Source: Mycolicibacterium mageritense (GTDB taxonomy: Bacteria > Actinomycetota > Actinomycetes > Mycobacteriales > Mycobacteriaceae). From it: a DNA stretch of 64,000 bases. Numbering within the stretch: the first letter of the stretch is position 1; each line of letters begins with the position of its first letter. The stretch covers positions 2,976,001 through 3,040,000 of the forward strand of contig NZ_AP022567.1 of NCBI RefSeq assembly GCF_010727475.1, in the 5' to 3' direction. Positions 43,683 through 51,534 of this stretch are shown here, in pieces. Made by a program: the position numbers and the translations under genes. The notes under the pieces were generated by a model. That model searched no databases and was not told where the DNA came from. It saw nothing but the letters and a program-made list of their open reading frames with translations.

Positions 43683-44555
43683 ATGAGCTGGAACCCGAGG
43701 CGTTTCGCTATTGCCGTGAACGATTCTCAGTACACCCGTGGACGCCAGGCGCTCTGGCTGACCGCTGACGCTATCGAACGCATCGGGTCGGCGCTAAAGC
43801 ATGAGACGCTGAACTTCGCCGATGCACCACCGTTCCCTGATGAGGGGTTGGTCGTGGGCTTCGCCGAGGGGATGGAAACTGAAGCGGGGGACATCGTGCA
43901 CGCCGTGCGTGTGATCCCTCTCCCACAGGGGCAGGGTGCCATCCACACGCACCTCTGCACACCTGAGCCCACTCTCGGTGAGGTTCTGGCTCAACCTGAT
44001 CGGGAGCAGGTATTCAGCGGCGTCGGCGGGAGCCTTTACTACGCACTGAGTCATCGAATGGAGTTCCTGGACGCGCAGTCGGAGATGGTCGCGGATTCGT
44101 CCATCGGGCGGGTGTCCCTCGCCGACTCATGCCGTTGGCTATTCACGTCACGAGGGCTTCCTGTCGATCACCTGCTAGTGGACGGGTTAAATCCAACCGA
44201 GCGCGCCGTGATTCGGTACTTCGCACACGCCGCCTGGGTGTTGCTGCATGAGCCCGTCGAGCGCGAGGTGTCAGCCACCGTCCTGACCCCGACGCCGATT
44301 CGCGCTGGTAAGGGGCGGCGAGCACGGGACGTGAGTGTGTCCGTCATCGACGTACGACGTTCCACGACAACGCGTTCCGCGCCTAGTGGGCGGGTTATCG
44401 AGCATGACCATCGCTGGACACGGCGTGCGGGTTGGGCGTGGAGGGCGTGTGGCAAGGGCAAGGCGGAGCGCCGCCGTGTGTGGATTGATGAGGTGATCTG
44501 CGGACCTGCTGACAAGCCGCTGATCAGGCGTCCGAAGGTGCAGGTGCTGCGGTGA
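43683..44555 (+). CDS. Mobile-element protein with C-terminal HxHRW...W domain
   Basis: A 290-residue protein. The N-terminal part is unrecognised. The C-terminal 60 residues (VIEHDHRWTRRAGWAWRACGKGKAERRRVWIDEVICGPADKPLIRRPKVQVL, in outline) match a pattern I have seen at the C-terminus of many actinobacterial phage and plasmid proteins; its role is unknown. ATG at 43683 follows GGAGG. It overlaps the next gene as GTGA. A replication-related role is possible but unsupported. Confidence 0.65.
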   Translation: MSWNPRRFAIAVNDSQYTRGRQALWLTADAIERIGSALKHETLNFADAPPFPDEGLVVGFAEGMETEAGDIVHAVRVIPLPQGQGAIHTHLCTPEPTLGEVLAQPDREQVFSGVGGSLYYALSHRMEFLDAQSEMVADSSIGRVSLADSCRWLFTSRGLPVDHLLVDGLNPTERAVIRYFAHAAWVLLHEPVEREVSATVLTPTPIRAGKGRRARDVSVSVIDVRRSTTTRSAPSGRVIEHDHRWTRRAGWAWRACGKGKAERRRVWIDEVICGPADKPLIRRPKVQVLR

Positions 44556-44839
44556 CCGTCAATCCGTTCCTCGACGCGCTGACATGGGATGAGCGGTTCA
44601 CCGCATCCATGTCCTCGTCACAGCGAGCTTCGCGGCATGAGCGCCGAACAATCATGGCGCGGCTAGAGGCGTTGCGCGCGTTGGATTCTCAACTGCCGTT
44701 GGTTCAGCGGGCGCGGCTGGACGCGATACGTGAGGCGCGGGGCGCGGGCATGAGCAACGCGCTGATCGCGCAGGCGTTGGAGTTGAGCGAGGGTCGCGTG
44801 TCGGTGCTGGTACGGCGCGCTGAGGGTACTAGGTGTTAA
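44552..44839 (+). CDS. Small helix-turn-helix protein
   Basis: A 95-residue protein whose C-terminal 35 residues form a likely helix-turn-helix (RLDAIREARGAGMSNALIAQALELSEGRVSVLVRRA), preceded by a helix. It resembles the small proteins at 47393 and 50172 and the N-terminus of the protein at 51786, all with the order helix, A-R-x-x-G, then an HTH. GTG at 44552 overlaps the previous stop. The 19-bp palindrome at 44834-44852 overlaps its stop codon. Confidence 0.65.
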   Translation: MTVNPFLDALTWDERFTASMSSSQRASRHERRTIMARLEALRALDSQLPLVQRARLDAIREARGAGMSNALIAQALELSEGRVSVLVRRAEGTRC

Positions 44840-44852
44840 TGCCGCGTTAGCA
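44834..44852. repeat. 19-bp palindrome, copy A
   Basis: TGTTAATGCCGCGTTAGCA, one of three copies of the consensus TGYTAAYGYCGCGTTARCA (others at 50083 and 61152). Seven-base arms around a five-base centre. It ends about 60 bp upstream of the promoter at 44915, suggesting an operator. Confidence 0.65.
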
Positions 44853-44914
44853 TGTAATGCATTGCTACTCAAGCCGACACGCCGCCAGTGTGACGCAACT
44901 CACAATCAGGATTC

Positions 44915-44943
44915 CTGACAATTGTCGTATCATGTACTACATT
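44915..44943 (+). promoter_or_regulatory. Promoter for the acidic-protein gene
   Basis: CTGACA (44915-44920), 17 bp, TACATT (44938-44943). The -35 box lies in GGATTCCTGACAA (44909-44921), which recurs exactly on the minus strand at 61120-61108 before another promoter. Transcription would start near 44950, 44 bases before the ATG at 44994. Confidence 0.6.
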
Positions 44944-44993
44944 GGAGATAACAACGAAACGCCCTCAGGGGCACACCGACAGAAGGACACACC

Positions 44994-45455
44994 ATGAACA
45001 CCATTCACACCAACCAGGGCTTCCTCGACATCACCGACCTGAGCACCTGGTGTGCCGAAGGCGAGGGCTGGGAGCGCATCGAAGGCATGCAGGGGGCGCT
45101 GGAGGATGACCTGAAGGGCTTCCTCATCGAGCGTGACGACGAGGACTTCGCAGGGGGCTTCCAGGACTGGCTGACCTCAGGTGCGCCTGAGCGGGTGCGC
45201 GCAGCGTTCCTGGCGGACGACGTGGATTCTTACATCGAAGAGTCCACCGACATTGAATCCCTCGCCAACTACGCAGGCGAGCACGCCGATGACTTCGATC
45301 TGGACGCCATCGTGAGCGACTGGAGCGACTGGCTGGGTACCCGCCGCGACGCTATCGCTGCTGCGCTGCCCGATGAGAACGGCTCGGTCTTCGAGGCAAT
45401 TGGCGGTGGACCCGTCCTAGACGGGCTGTTCCAGAAGCACGACAAGAACGGCTGA
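44994..45455 (+). CDS. Highly acidic protein, candidate DNA mimic
   Basis: A 153-residue protein with about 36 Asp/Glu and about 9 Lys/Arg, a net charge near -27. The acidic residues are spread along the chain (LEDDLKGFLIERDDEDFAG, ADDFDLDAIVSDWSDWLG). Size and charge resemble anti-restriction DNA mimics such as ArdA, but I see no ArdA motif, so function is open. It has its own promoter and starts a plus-strand series, consistent with early expression after transfer (inference). Confidence 0.7.
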   Translation: MNTIHTNQGFLDITDLSTWCAEGEGWERIEGMQGALEDDLKGFLIERDDEDFAGGFQDWLTSGAPERVRAAFLADDVDSYIEESTDIESLANYAGEHADDFDLDAIVSDWSDWLGTRRDAIAAALPDENGSVFEAIGGGPVLDGLFQKHDKNG

Positions 45456-45544
45456 CCAATCCACGAGGCGGGAGCCGTTGTCCGCCAGCGGTTCCCGTCC
45501 CCTAACTCCTAATCAACGAAACACCAACCGAAGGAACACTGATC

Positions 45545-46174
45545 ATGAGCACGACCATCACCACCAGCTACAAGGCTGATACCGACAACCCCGACACCAC
45601 CTACCTGGTCTTCTATCGAGAGGGTAAGTGGAGCAACCGCCAGCGGCTGATGCCAGTGAGCTGGGAAACTGCAGTCCTGCGCGGGGACGACCCCCGTTGG
45701 AAGTTCTGGAACAAGGCTGGCGCGCGTGAGTACATCATCCTTGCTGAGACCCAGAACCCTGAGGGCGACAGCGAGTTCCAGCGCCTCGTGTCCTTGGCTT
45801 GCCGCTTCCGCCGTCCCGACCTCCTGTCCCCTTTCGGTGTCGAGTGGCACGAACTCAACACCATCACAGTGGGCATGGTTCGTGAAGCCGTCGCGCCGAA
45901 GATGGACAAGTGGTCGGGCAAGACCCGCGCCGCCACCAGTTCGCCGCTGCTGCGGGAGGCTCTCCGCCTGATCGTGAACACGCCGTCAGTGAATCTCCGT
46001 GCCCGTCGTCTGGCTGCCGCCGTTCTCGGGGCGGGAGGTACGGAGCACGGACTTGCGGTCGCGGAGCGCGTTGCCAAACTCAAGCTGACTCTCACGGAAA
46101 CCGAGGACGCGGCGCGGGAAGCCAGCCAGAGCAAGCACGGTGTGGCAGACGTACTGGCGAAGTACGCCGCCTGA
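45545..46174 (+). CDS. Hypothetical protein
   Basis: A 209-residue protein of no recognised family. The N-terminal half is mixed (TYLVFYREGKWSNRQRLMPVSWETAVLRGDDPRWKFWNKAG in outline) and the C-terminal half helical (ARRLAAAVLGAGGTEHGLAVAERVAKLKLTLTETEDAAREA). ATG at 45545 is preceded by TCAACGAAACACCAACC (45513-45529), the leader also found before 43046, and GAAGGAA. Confidence 0.65.
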   Translation: MSTTITTSYKADTDNPDTTYLVFYREGKWSNRQRLMPVSWETAVLRGDDPRWKFWNKAGAREYIILAETQNPEGDSEFQRLVSLACRFRRPDLLSPFGVEWHELNTITVGMVREAVAPKMDKWSGKTRAATSSPLLREALRLIVNTPSVNLRARRLAAAVLGAGGTEHGLAVAERVAKLKLTLTETEDAAREASQSKHGVADVLAKYAA

Positions 46175-46247
46175 GACCCAGCACGGTGGCGGTAGGTGTT
46201 CAGTCCCTACCGCCACCGTGTCACCAACGGATACAAGGACATTGACC

Positions 46248-46475
46248 ATGACTACAGACCTCATCACTACCAAGGACGTTGCCGATATGGCGGGCGTTAC
46301 CGAGCGCACCGTGCAGCAGTGGCGGGCACGGGGGACAGGACCGACGTTCACACGCATTGGGGCGACCTATGTCGTCTACGACCGCTCCGAGGTCGAGCGG
46401 TGGATAGCCGACGTGTACACCGTGGGCGTTGAGAGCCGCGCGGGACGTAAGCCGAAGTCGAGGGGTGGCAAGTGA
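46248..46475 (+). CDS. Small MerR/excisionase-type DNA-binding protein
   Basis: A 75-residue protein with a MerR-like helix-turn-helix (LITTKDVADMAGVTERTVQQWRARGTGPTFTRIGATYVVYDRSEVERWI in outline) and a basic tail (RAGRKPKSRGGK). A second recombination-directionality-type protein besides that at 42321; it could instead be a transcription factor. Its stop overlaps the next start (TGATG). Confidence 0.75.
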   Translation: MTTDLITTKDVADMAGVTERTVQQWRARGTGPTFTRIGATYVVYDRSEVERWIADVYTVGVESRAGRKPKSRGGK

Positions 46476-46987
46476 TGACCATCCACGACGAAATCCGCAC
46501 CAAGACCACGGTCCACGAGGTCGGGCACGCGGTTGCCGCTGTCCTGCGGGGCGGCGAGCTGGTGTTCGTGGAAATCGAGGACGACGGGATGTCTGGTGTC
46601 ACCCGCTGGTCGCAGCCGAGCGACAAGGACATCACGGCGTTCGTCGCCTGGGCAGGTCCGTACTACGAGCACCTCTGGCTGACGGAGCACAACGCGGACT
46701 ACTCCGAGGGCGTGGACGGCGAGGAGGTCGCTTACTCGGTGTATGAGCTGATGGAAGGCAGTGACCGAGAGCTATATGACACCGCTGTGGACAATCTGGA
46801 GGAGGCTGCTGAGCGTCTCGGATTGTCGCCCGTAGGGCAGAACTGGTGCCGCACATGGGCATATGAGCTGTCGGACTTCTACCCGGTCGCGGTGTCACTC
46901 GCTGAGCGGTTGGCGCGCGGGGAGACCCTGACCCACGAGTTGGTGGTGGACGCCATCACCGCACGCCAAGCGGAGCTGGACGCGTGA
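46475..46987 (+). CDS. Small HExxH metalloprotease-like protein
   Basis: A 170-residue protein with the zinc motif HEVGHAVAAVLRGGE at about residues 14-28, reminiscent of the FtsH/M41 peptidase helix. It has no membrane span or AAA domain. The rest is acidic. It might cleave a regulator, but no partner is evident. GTG at 46472 is an alternative start; ATG at 46475 overlaps the previous stop. Confidence 0.65.
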   Translation: MTIHDEIRTKTTVHEVGHAVAAVLRGGELVFVEIEDDGMSGVTRWSQPSDKDITAFVAWAGPYYEHLWLTEHNADYSEGVDGEEVAYSVYELMEGSDRELYDTAVDNLEEAAERLGLSPVGQNWCRTWAYELSDFYPVAVSLAERLARGETLTHELVVDAITARQAELDA

Positions 46988-47040
46988 CCACAACGTCCTG
47001 ACCCGCTGTAGCACTGACCGCGCGACTCACAACACCGTAC

Positions 47041-47064
47041 AGGAACCCTGTGCGGGGTTCTTCT
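47041..47064. terminator. Hairpin terminator
   Basis: GAACCC (47043-47048) and GGGTTC (47055-47060) with extension to AG/TT outside, followed by TTCT. It lies 54 bp after the metalloprotease-like gene and at the end of a possible minus-strand gene. Confidence 0.65.
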
Positions 47065-47278
47065 ATGCGGAGGGACTCGACGCTGCGCGCGCACGCTGGC
47101 GGTCTCGGTAGCGCTTGGCACGGGCTCGGCGCTTCGCCGTTCGGGCTGCCTGCTGGGCGAGAGCTGACTTCCGTGCATTGGCGTTCACGGCGTCGGTGCG
47201 CTGTGCATGTATGAGGGTATGGGGCAGGTGGTGGGAGTCCCCGAGGTGCTGACCTGGGGAAACGTACGTCAACTGCAT
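47063..47278 (-). CDS. Possible small basic protein (uncertain)
   Basis: A minus-strand frame of 71 codons from ATG 47278 ending in a strikingly basic helix (ARKSALAQQAARTAKRRARAKR and RYRDRQRAR). Its stop abuts the hairpin at 47041-47064. Against it: its first codons run through the CAGGTCA-type repeat at 47230-47259, and the start overlaps a palindrome. A shorter start at GTG, giving 42 residues, is possible. The surrounding 405 bp (46,988-47,392) otherwise hold repeats and a promoter. Confidence 0.25.
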   Translation of the reverse strand: MQLTYVSPGQHLGDSHHLPHTLIHAQRTDAVNANARKSALAQQAARTAKRRARAKRYRDRQRARAASSPSA

Positions 47279-47287
47279 ATTATGCAG
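47230..47287 (-). repeat. Dispersed CAGGTCA repeat (long copy) and CTGCATATTATGCAG palindrome
   Basis: On the minus strand, 47259-47230 matches 61309-61338 on the plus strand at 26 of 30 positions; both contain CAGGTCA followed by CCTCGGGGACT. Next to it, CTGCATATTATGCAG (47273-47287) is a perfect palindrome with a single central base. Both are in non-coding DNA. Confidence 0.65.
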
Positions 47288-47356
47288 CGCTGCCGATGGT
47301 GTTGCGCGCCGAGCTAGCGCCGATATGCGCAGTTGGTGCGCCCATATCACGGATAT

Positions 47357-47393
47357 CTGACAACGCATAATTATTAGTGTAGAGTTAAGGGTA
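47357..47393 (+). promoter_or_regulatory. Promoter with leaderless start for gene 47393
   Basis: CTGACA (47357-47362), 17 bp, TAGAGT (47380-47385), then 7 bases to ATG 47393, so the transcript should begin at the start codon. The -35 context GGATATCTGACAACG resembles those at 44909 and 61120. Confidence 0.65.
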
Positions 47394-47632
47394 TGCACAC
47401 ATGCGACCAGCACCGCAGCGGCGACCCGCTCGACGCTGTGCGATGCGCTGCCCACCAGCACCGTGAAGCTCGGGAAGCCGTACGCCGCGCATCCGCCCAG
47501 AGGACAGCGGCGTTCCGTGAAGCGCGGGACGCGGGGATCACCCTCACCGCCATCTCGCGCGAGGTCGGCATGTCGGTGCCGTACATCCATCAGCTCGTCC
47601 ACTCCGCCGACACCGAGGACGCCGAATCATGA
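47393..47632 (+). CDS. Small helix-turn-helix protein
   Basis: A 79-residue protein. After an N-terminal segment with Cys and His (CDQH, RCAAHQH), a helix leads into FREARDAGITLTAISREVGMSVPYIHQLV, a likely helix-turn-helix like those at 44552 and 50172. It opens a four-gene, overlapping plus-strand run (47393-50005) and may regulate it. A leaderless start is predicted. Confidence 0.65.
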   Translation: MHTCDQHRSGDPLDAVRCAAHQHREAREAVRRASAQRTAAFREARDAGITLTAISREVGMSVPYIHQLVHSADTEDAES

Positions 47633-48009
47633 CCACCACCCCAGACCCCACCATCACCGTCACGCCCGACGAGGCGCGCACCCAAGCTGACAAGCTCGAA
47701 GCGGGAGCCGCTCGCGCCGAAGCGCTACTTGCACGTATCACCGAAGCGCGCGACGCGTCCCGTGACGAATCCGCCGAGTACGTAGGCGAGTACGACCCCA
47801 AGCCCGACTTCCCCGATATCCAGAGCCCAGCGCAGCAGAGCGGTGTAGCCCTCATGTTGCACCTGACCAAGCAACGCGACGATTACGCCGCGCGGGCAGC
47901 GGGACTGCGTAAAGCCATCGCCGACCTCGAAGAGATGGACGTAGAGAACGGCGACGATATCGACGCCGTTGAGGTACCGAACCTAGACCAGGAGACCCAG
48001 CCAGCATGA
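47629..48009 (+). CDS. Hypothetical helical protein, first of a secreted-module cassette
   Basis: A 126-residue, acidic, mostly helical protein: helix (PDEARTQADKLEAGAARAEALLARITEARDA), a Pro/Asp-rich loop, then helix (LMLHLTKQRDDYAARAAGLRKAIADLEEMD). No WxG or PE/PPE motif. Stops and starts overlap by ATGA on both sides, so it is produced together with the Gly/Met-rich protein downstream, perhaps as partner or chaperone (inference). Confidence 0.65.
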   Translation: MTTTPDPTITVTPDEARTQADKLEAGAARAEALLARITEARDASRDESAEYVGEYDPKPDFPDIQSPAQQSGVALMLHLTKQRDDYAARAAGLRKAIADLEEMDVENGDDIDAVEVPNLDQETQPA

Positions 48010-49259
48010 CCACGAACCCATACGGCACCTACGCCGCCATCCTCGCCGAAGTCGCGGTGGGCGCCGAAGCCCTCGGCGATGACATGAACGCGGCAATCGG
48101 CATCGCACCCGATGCATCAGGGCAGACCGCTGACGCCGTGAATGATGGCTTCCTCCAGAACGCCCAGGCTATGCGTGAAATAGCCCGCGCGGCAAGGGAC
48201 ATTGCCACGATTGCGGAGGACCAAGGACCCGCCGACGCGATGTTCGCAGCCGCCCCGACACCTGACGATATCGCCGACGCGCAGCAGAAGGTGCTCGACG
48301 CGAAGGCGAAGGGCGCAGCCCCTGAGGAGGTGCGTAAGGCTGCCAACCACGCCGCTGACCTGGCAACCGAGCGGGAGGATGCCCGCAACGCGCACGCCGC
48401 CGCATCACGCCGAACCGCAGAAGCCCTGCGCGGTGTCGTGATGCCACCGTTGCCGACTGGCAGCGCGCCTATCCCTACGGTGGCGCGGGGAGATGTTGAC
48501 AGCGGTAACAGTAAGGGTGCCCCTCGAACAGGTGGTCAAGGTCAGGGTCAGGGAGACTTGAACAGCGGCAACGGTGGCGGGGGCGGGATTCCGCTGGACA
48601 CCAGCTCCTCGGCTGGCGGCTCCACGCTCTCGGATAGCGACGCGGGAACCGCGCTCAGCGCAGACGGAAGTGGTGTCCCTATGACAGCCGCACAGCTCGC
48701 AGGGCAGCCCCAGGCGATGGGGCAGCAGCCTGGCGCTATGGGCGGGCAGCCGCAGATGGCACCCATGGGGCAGATGGGCGCGGTACCAAGCACTGGTGCG
48801 GGGCAGCTCACCGATCCGAAGGCGCTCGCGAAGGCGGCAGCCGCGCGTAACCGAAAGAGGGACAGCGGTAACGGCACACCCGTCGCACCTGTGATGTCGC
48901 CTATGAGCTTCGGAGGTGCTAGTGGTGGCGGCGCGGTAGACCGTGGGTCATCGACCAGTGGCGTCACAACAGCGGCGAACACCTCAGGCTCGCTCAAGAC
49001 CGCGCTGTCGGGGGCTGTCGTCCCGCCTGGTACTGGGCAGGCACCAGGGATGATGGGGCGTGGCATGGGTGGCGGCATGATGGGTGGCGCTCCTGGTGCT
49101 GGTGGAGCTGGTGGCGGTAATTCCAAGGAACGCCCGACGATCTACGACGCGCATCGACCCGACGAAGTGGAGCGCTCGGATAGCATTCAAGACGGAACGC
49201 TGTCCCGCGCAACAGCGGAAGACCCGAATGCGGTAGAGGAACGAGAACGACAGAAGTGA
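48006..49259 (+). CDS. Gly/Met/Gln-rich large protein, possible type VII-like substrate
   Basis: A 417-residue protein. Residues 1-150 are helical (YAAILAEVAVGAEALGDDMNAA; AMREIARAARDIATIAEDQG). Residues 150-370 are low complexity, rich in Gly, Ser, Gln, Met and Pro (QPQAMGQQPGAMGGQPQ; MMGRGMGGGMMGGAPGAGG). The tail is charged (RPTIYDAHRPDEVERSDS). A helical head with a glycine-rich body and short charged tail recalls PPE/EspB-like proteins of type VII systems, but no WxG or YxxxD/E signal was seen. Coupled by overlap to the lipoprotein gene. Confidence 0.6.
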   Translation: MTTNPYGTYAAILAEVAVGAEALGDDMNAAIGIAPDASGQTADAVNDGFLQNAQAMREIARAARDIATIAEDQGPADAMFAAAPTPDDIADAQQKVLDAKAKGAAPEEVRKAANHAADLATEREDARNAHAAASRRTAEALRGVVMPPLPTGSAPIPTVARGDVDSGNSKGAPRTGGQGQGQGDLNSGNGGGGGIPLDTSSSAGGSTLSDSDAGTALSADGSGVPMTAAQLAGQPQAMGQQPGAMGGQPQMAPMGQMGAVPSTGAGQLTDPKALAKAAAARNRKRDSGNGTPVAPVMSPMSFGGASGGGAVDRGSSTSGVTTAANTSGSLKTALSGAVVPPGTGQAPGMMGRGMGGGMMGGAPGAGGAGGGNSKERPTIYDAHRPDEVERSDSIQDGTLSRATAEDPNAVEERERQK

Positions 49260-50005
49260 AGCGGCACATAGGCGTTAGCGTCGCGGTGGCTACGGCTGCC
49301 GTGGCGCTATCGGCGTGCTCTGGGACTGGAATGCTGATTCCCGAGTACGACACGCCCGCGCCTGTGCCGACTGCCACGTCCACTGAGACCACAACGACTA
49401 CAACCCCGCTGACGCCAGCGCCCGCGACCTCGGCGCACGTGGCGACGCCGCGATGGATTCCTACGGCAGATATGTCCGTAGACCAGGTGATGCGTGGAAC
49501 GGTCGCCGATGCCGAGTCGTTCTGGACCAGCGATCCGAAGATGCCGAATCTCGGGCAGATCGACGCTGCACCTGGCGATGTGACCTGTGGCGGCGGGCTT
49601 CCAGACACGGGCAGCGAAGCTGCTCGGTGTCGTAATGGTGCTATCCGCTGGGATGCTCAGCGTCTCACCGCGCAGACCGCATCCCTCCCCGCACACCTCC
49701 GCGTCTGGACATGGACAATCATCGCAGCCCACGAGACGGGACACCATTTCGAGGGCTCTATCCTTGCGAATCGCACCTACCAGGAACGCGAGAACATCGC
49801 CGAATGCCTTGCAGGGGTTTACATTCGCCACCGTTTCAGCACGGTAGCCAGCGCTGACGACATCATGGCTGCCTATGGCGCGCTGGGGCGGGACGCGCGG
49901 ATTCCTGACAACGCGGTGCCCGAGGCATTCAGCGAGGGTCTGCTGATCCCACGCGACACCACGCCAACGGATGCCTTCAAGGCGTGCACGCGGAGCTGGG
50001 GCTAA
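49256..50005 (+). CDS. Lipoprotein neutral zinc metallopeptidase
   Basis: A 249-residue lipoprotein. Lipobox LSAC gives Cys21 as the lipid-modified residue, followed by a Thr/Pro-rich linker. The peptidase core has IIAAHETGHHFEG with the likely third ligand in ENIAECLAGV. The chromosomal protein at 30942 has the same layout (HEFGHH; ELQAQCFSG), so both belong to the neutral zinc metallopeptidase group. It may trim cell-envelope or secreted protein, perhaps that encoded at 48006. GTG start overlaps the previous stop. Confidence 0.75.
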   Translation: MKRHIGVSVAVATAAVALSACSGTGMLIPEYDTPAPVPTATSTETTTTTTPLTPAPATSAHVATPRWIPTADMSVDQVMRGTVADAESFWTSDPKMPNLGQIDAAPGDVTCGGGLPDTGSEAARCRNGAIRWDAQRLTAQTASLPAHLRVWTWTIIAAHETGHHFEGSILANRTYQERENIAECLAGVYIRHRFSTVASADDIMAAYGALGRDARIPDNAVPEAFSEGLLIPRDTTPTDAFKACTRSWG

Positions 50006-50082
50006 CCCGTACCTCGCGCACTACCACCAGCACGTATTCGCACGCGCGCCAGCACCAACTTCCTCGCAGCCAGCGCACAACC

Positions 50083-50135
50083 TGTTAACGTCGCGTTAGC
50101 AACTACTCACGTATACCCCACCTATACGGCAGTTC
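50083..50135. promoter_or_regulatory. Operator cluster upstream of 50172
   Basis: Copy B of the 19-bp palindrome, TGTTAACGTCGCGTTAGCA, at 50083-50101; an inverted repeat CGTATA-N7-TATACG at 50110-50128; and TATACGGCAGTTC at 50123-50135, matching TATACGGAAGTTC near the int/xis promoter (42203-42215). TAGCAT at 50160-50165 lies 6 bases before the ATG at 50172 and may be a -10 box of a leaderless message. Confidence 0.6.
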
Positions 50136-50171
50136 GTATCTTGAACAGCGCAAATGCGCTAGCATAGACGT

Positions 50172-50384
50172 ATGAGCAGCAAACTAGAAGAGTTCCAGCA
50201 CGCCCTCGCTGAACTCGACGCGGCAGTTCGCGAACACCGCGACGCCGTTGACCACATGCACGCGACCTACGCCCGCCGCACCGCTGCCATCCGTCATGCC
50301 CGCAAGGTCGGCGTAACCCCAGGCGACATCGCCCGACGCATCGGACTGACCCGTCAGCGTGTAGCGCAGGTGACTACGAAATGA
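50172..50384 (+). CDS. Small helix-turn-helix protein
   Basis: A 70-residue protein: a long N-terminal helix (LEEFQHALAELDAAVREHRDAVDHMHATYARRTAAIRHAR in outline) and a clear helix-turn-helix (VGVTPGDIARRIGLTRQRVAQVTTK). Best example of the element's small HTH family. It overlaps the next gene as ATGA and lies behind an operator cluster, so it may autoregulate the run 50172-51166. Confidence 0.7.
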   Translation: MSSKLEEFQHALAELDAAVREHRDAVDHMHATYARRTAAIRHARKVGVTPGDIARRIGLTRQRVAQVTTK

Positions 50385-51166
50385 ACACGCCCACAGCCCC
50401 TTACAACCCGCCCGTTGGACGGTGGAAGCGACCCAAGCTGCCCACCCTGGACGGCAGCGGTACCGACACCTACGTGCGCGGAACCACACTCATAGGGACG
50501 CTGGACGACAGCTCAGCGCTCGATACCTGGAAGACTCGCCAGCTTGTCCGTGCAGCTCGTTCCGCACGCCTGACCGACGACCTGTCCGCCACCGACCTGC
50601 TGGACACCGACGAGCCCGCCATCGACCCCCTGGTACTGCGCGACTATCTCGACGCTCCACGTGAGTCCGTCCCCGCGCCCTATCGCGAGTATGTGGACGC
50701 CTTCTACGAGGCGCTCGGAGCGGCTGGGCTGACCATCGACCACGCCTACACGAACACCTGGCTCATGCACACCGCAACGGGCTCCGTGACCCGCGTCTGG
50801 CGTGTTGTGGCTGCCCCTGACGGCATTACGCGCGCCCCGCTGATCCTGCGCACTAGCGCCACGGTGTCCCACGGAGCCCTACAGGATGCCATCAGCGCCG
50901 TTCTCGCAGCGGATTCGACCTATCGCCTGAACGCCTCTCACGACGCCTGGGATGCGGTGTCCCCGATGTTCCCGCGCACCGCCGTACTGATGCACCTGCC
51001 CACGAAGGTGGAGACGCCGACCGCGACCCTCTCGCTAATCGACTTGGACGAGGCGCGGCTGAACCTAGACACCGCGTTGGCTGTCCGCGCTGCCCGCTCG
51101 GATGCCAAGCACACCGTGCTCGGACGAAGGGTTCGCGTCTACGCGGACGGCACCGTAGAGAACTGA
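50381..51166 (+). CDS. Hypothetical protein
   Basis: A 261-residue protein. The segment YVRGTTLIGTLDDSSALDTWKTRQLVRAARSA resembles the N-terminal region of actinophage exonuclease-like proteins, but the PD-(D/E)xK residues are not evident, so this is only a hint. The C-terminus ends in a basic segment (DAKHTVLGRRVRVYADG). Coupled to the HTH gene upstream. Confidence 0.6.
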   Translation: MNTPTAPYNPPVGRWKRPKLPTLDGSGTDTYVRGTTLIGTLDDSSALDTWKTRQLVRAARSARLTDDLSATDLLDTDEPAIDPLVLRDYLDAPRESVPAPYREYVDAFYEALGAAGLTIDHAYTNTWLMHTATGSVTRVWRVVAAPDGITRAPLILRTSATVSHGALQDAISAVLAADSTYRLNASHDAWDAVSPMFPRTAVLMHLPTKVETPTATLSLIDLDEARLNLDTALAVRAARSDAKHTVLGRRVRVYADGTVEN

Positions 51167-51229
51167 CCCACATATAGACCGCCCGCAGCGAATCCCGTTG
51201 CGAGGGAACAGATAGAGGAGATACAAGCC

Positions 51230-51457
51230 ATGACGAACACGACCACCAAGGACGCCTTCCGCTGGTACGCCGAGCCTGCACCAATCATCGACGGTGGGCA
51301 GGTGCTCACGGGAGTCGGCACATTCGACGGGGTGGACGACGTGCCACGATTCGCGCTCGCTCAAGGGACGGACGGCGTGATCCTGACCCCGACCGAGGCA
51401 GCGGCGCTCATCGGCGAACTAACCGAGTTCGCCGAGCTGGTACGCGACAACACCTAG
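51230..51457 (+). CDS. Small hypothetical protein
   Basis: A 75-residue protein with no recognised family (FRWYAEPAPIIDGG; LTPTEAAALIGELTEFAEL). Preceded by GAGGAGAT a few bases before the ATG at 51230, a good ribosome binding site. Its place between small accessory genes says little about its role. Confidence 0.6.
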   Translation: MTNTTTKDAFRWYAEPAPIIDGGQVLTGVGTFDGVDDVPRFALAQGTDGVILTPTEAAALIGELTEFAELVRDNT

Positions 51458-51534
51458 ACCCACCACGCACGGCACTACGGAGACCAATCGAAGGAGCCGC
51501 ATCCGAATTACCAACTAACCCAAGGAAACACACC

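Noticed and set aside
43550..43768. 72-codon frame overlapping the start of the 43683 gene
   Set aside because: No ribosome site, no domain, and the 43683 frame has GGAGG and a recognisable C-terminal pattern.
47063..47602. Full 179-codon minus frame
   Set aside because: The upstream two thirds oppose the 47393 HTH gene and read as a shadow; only the last 71 codons were kept as a low-confidence gene.
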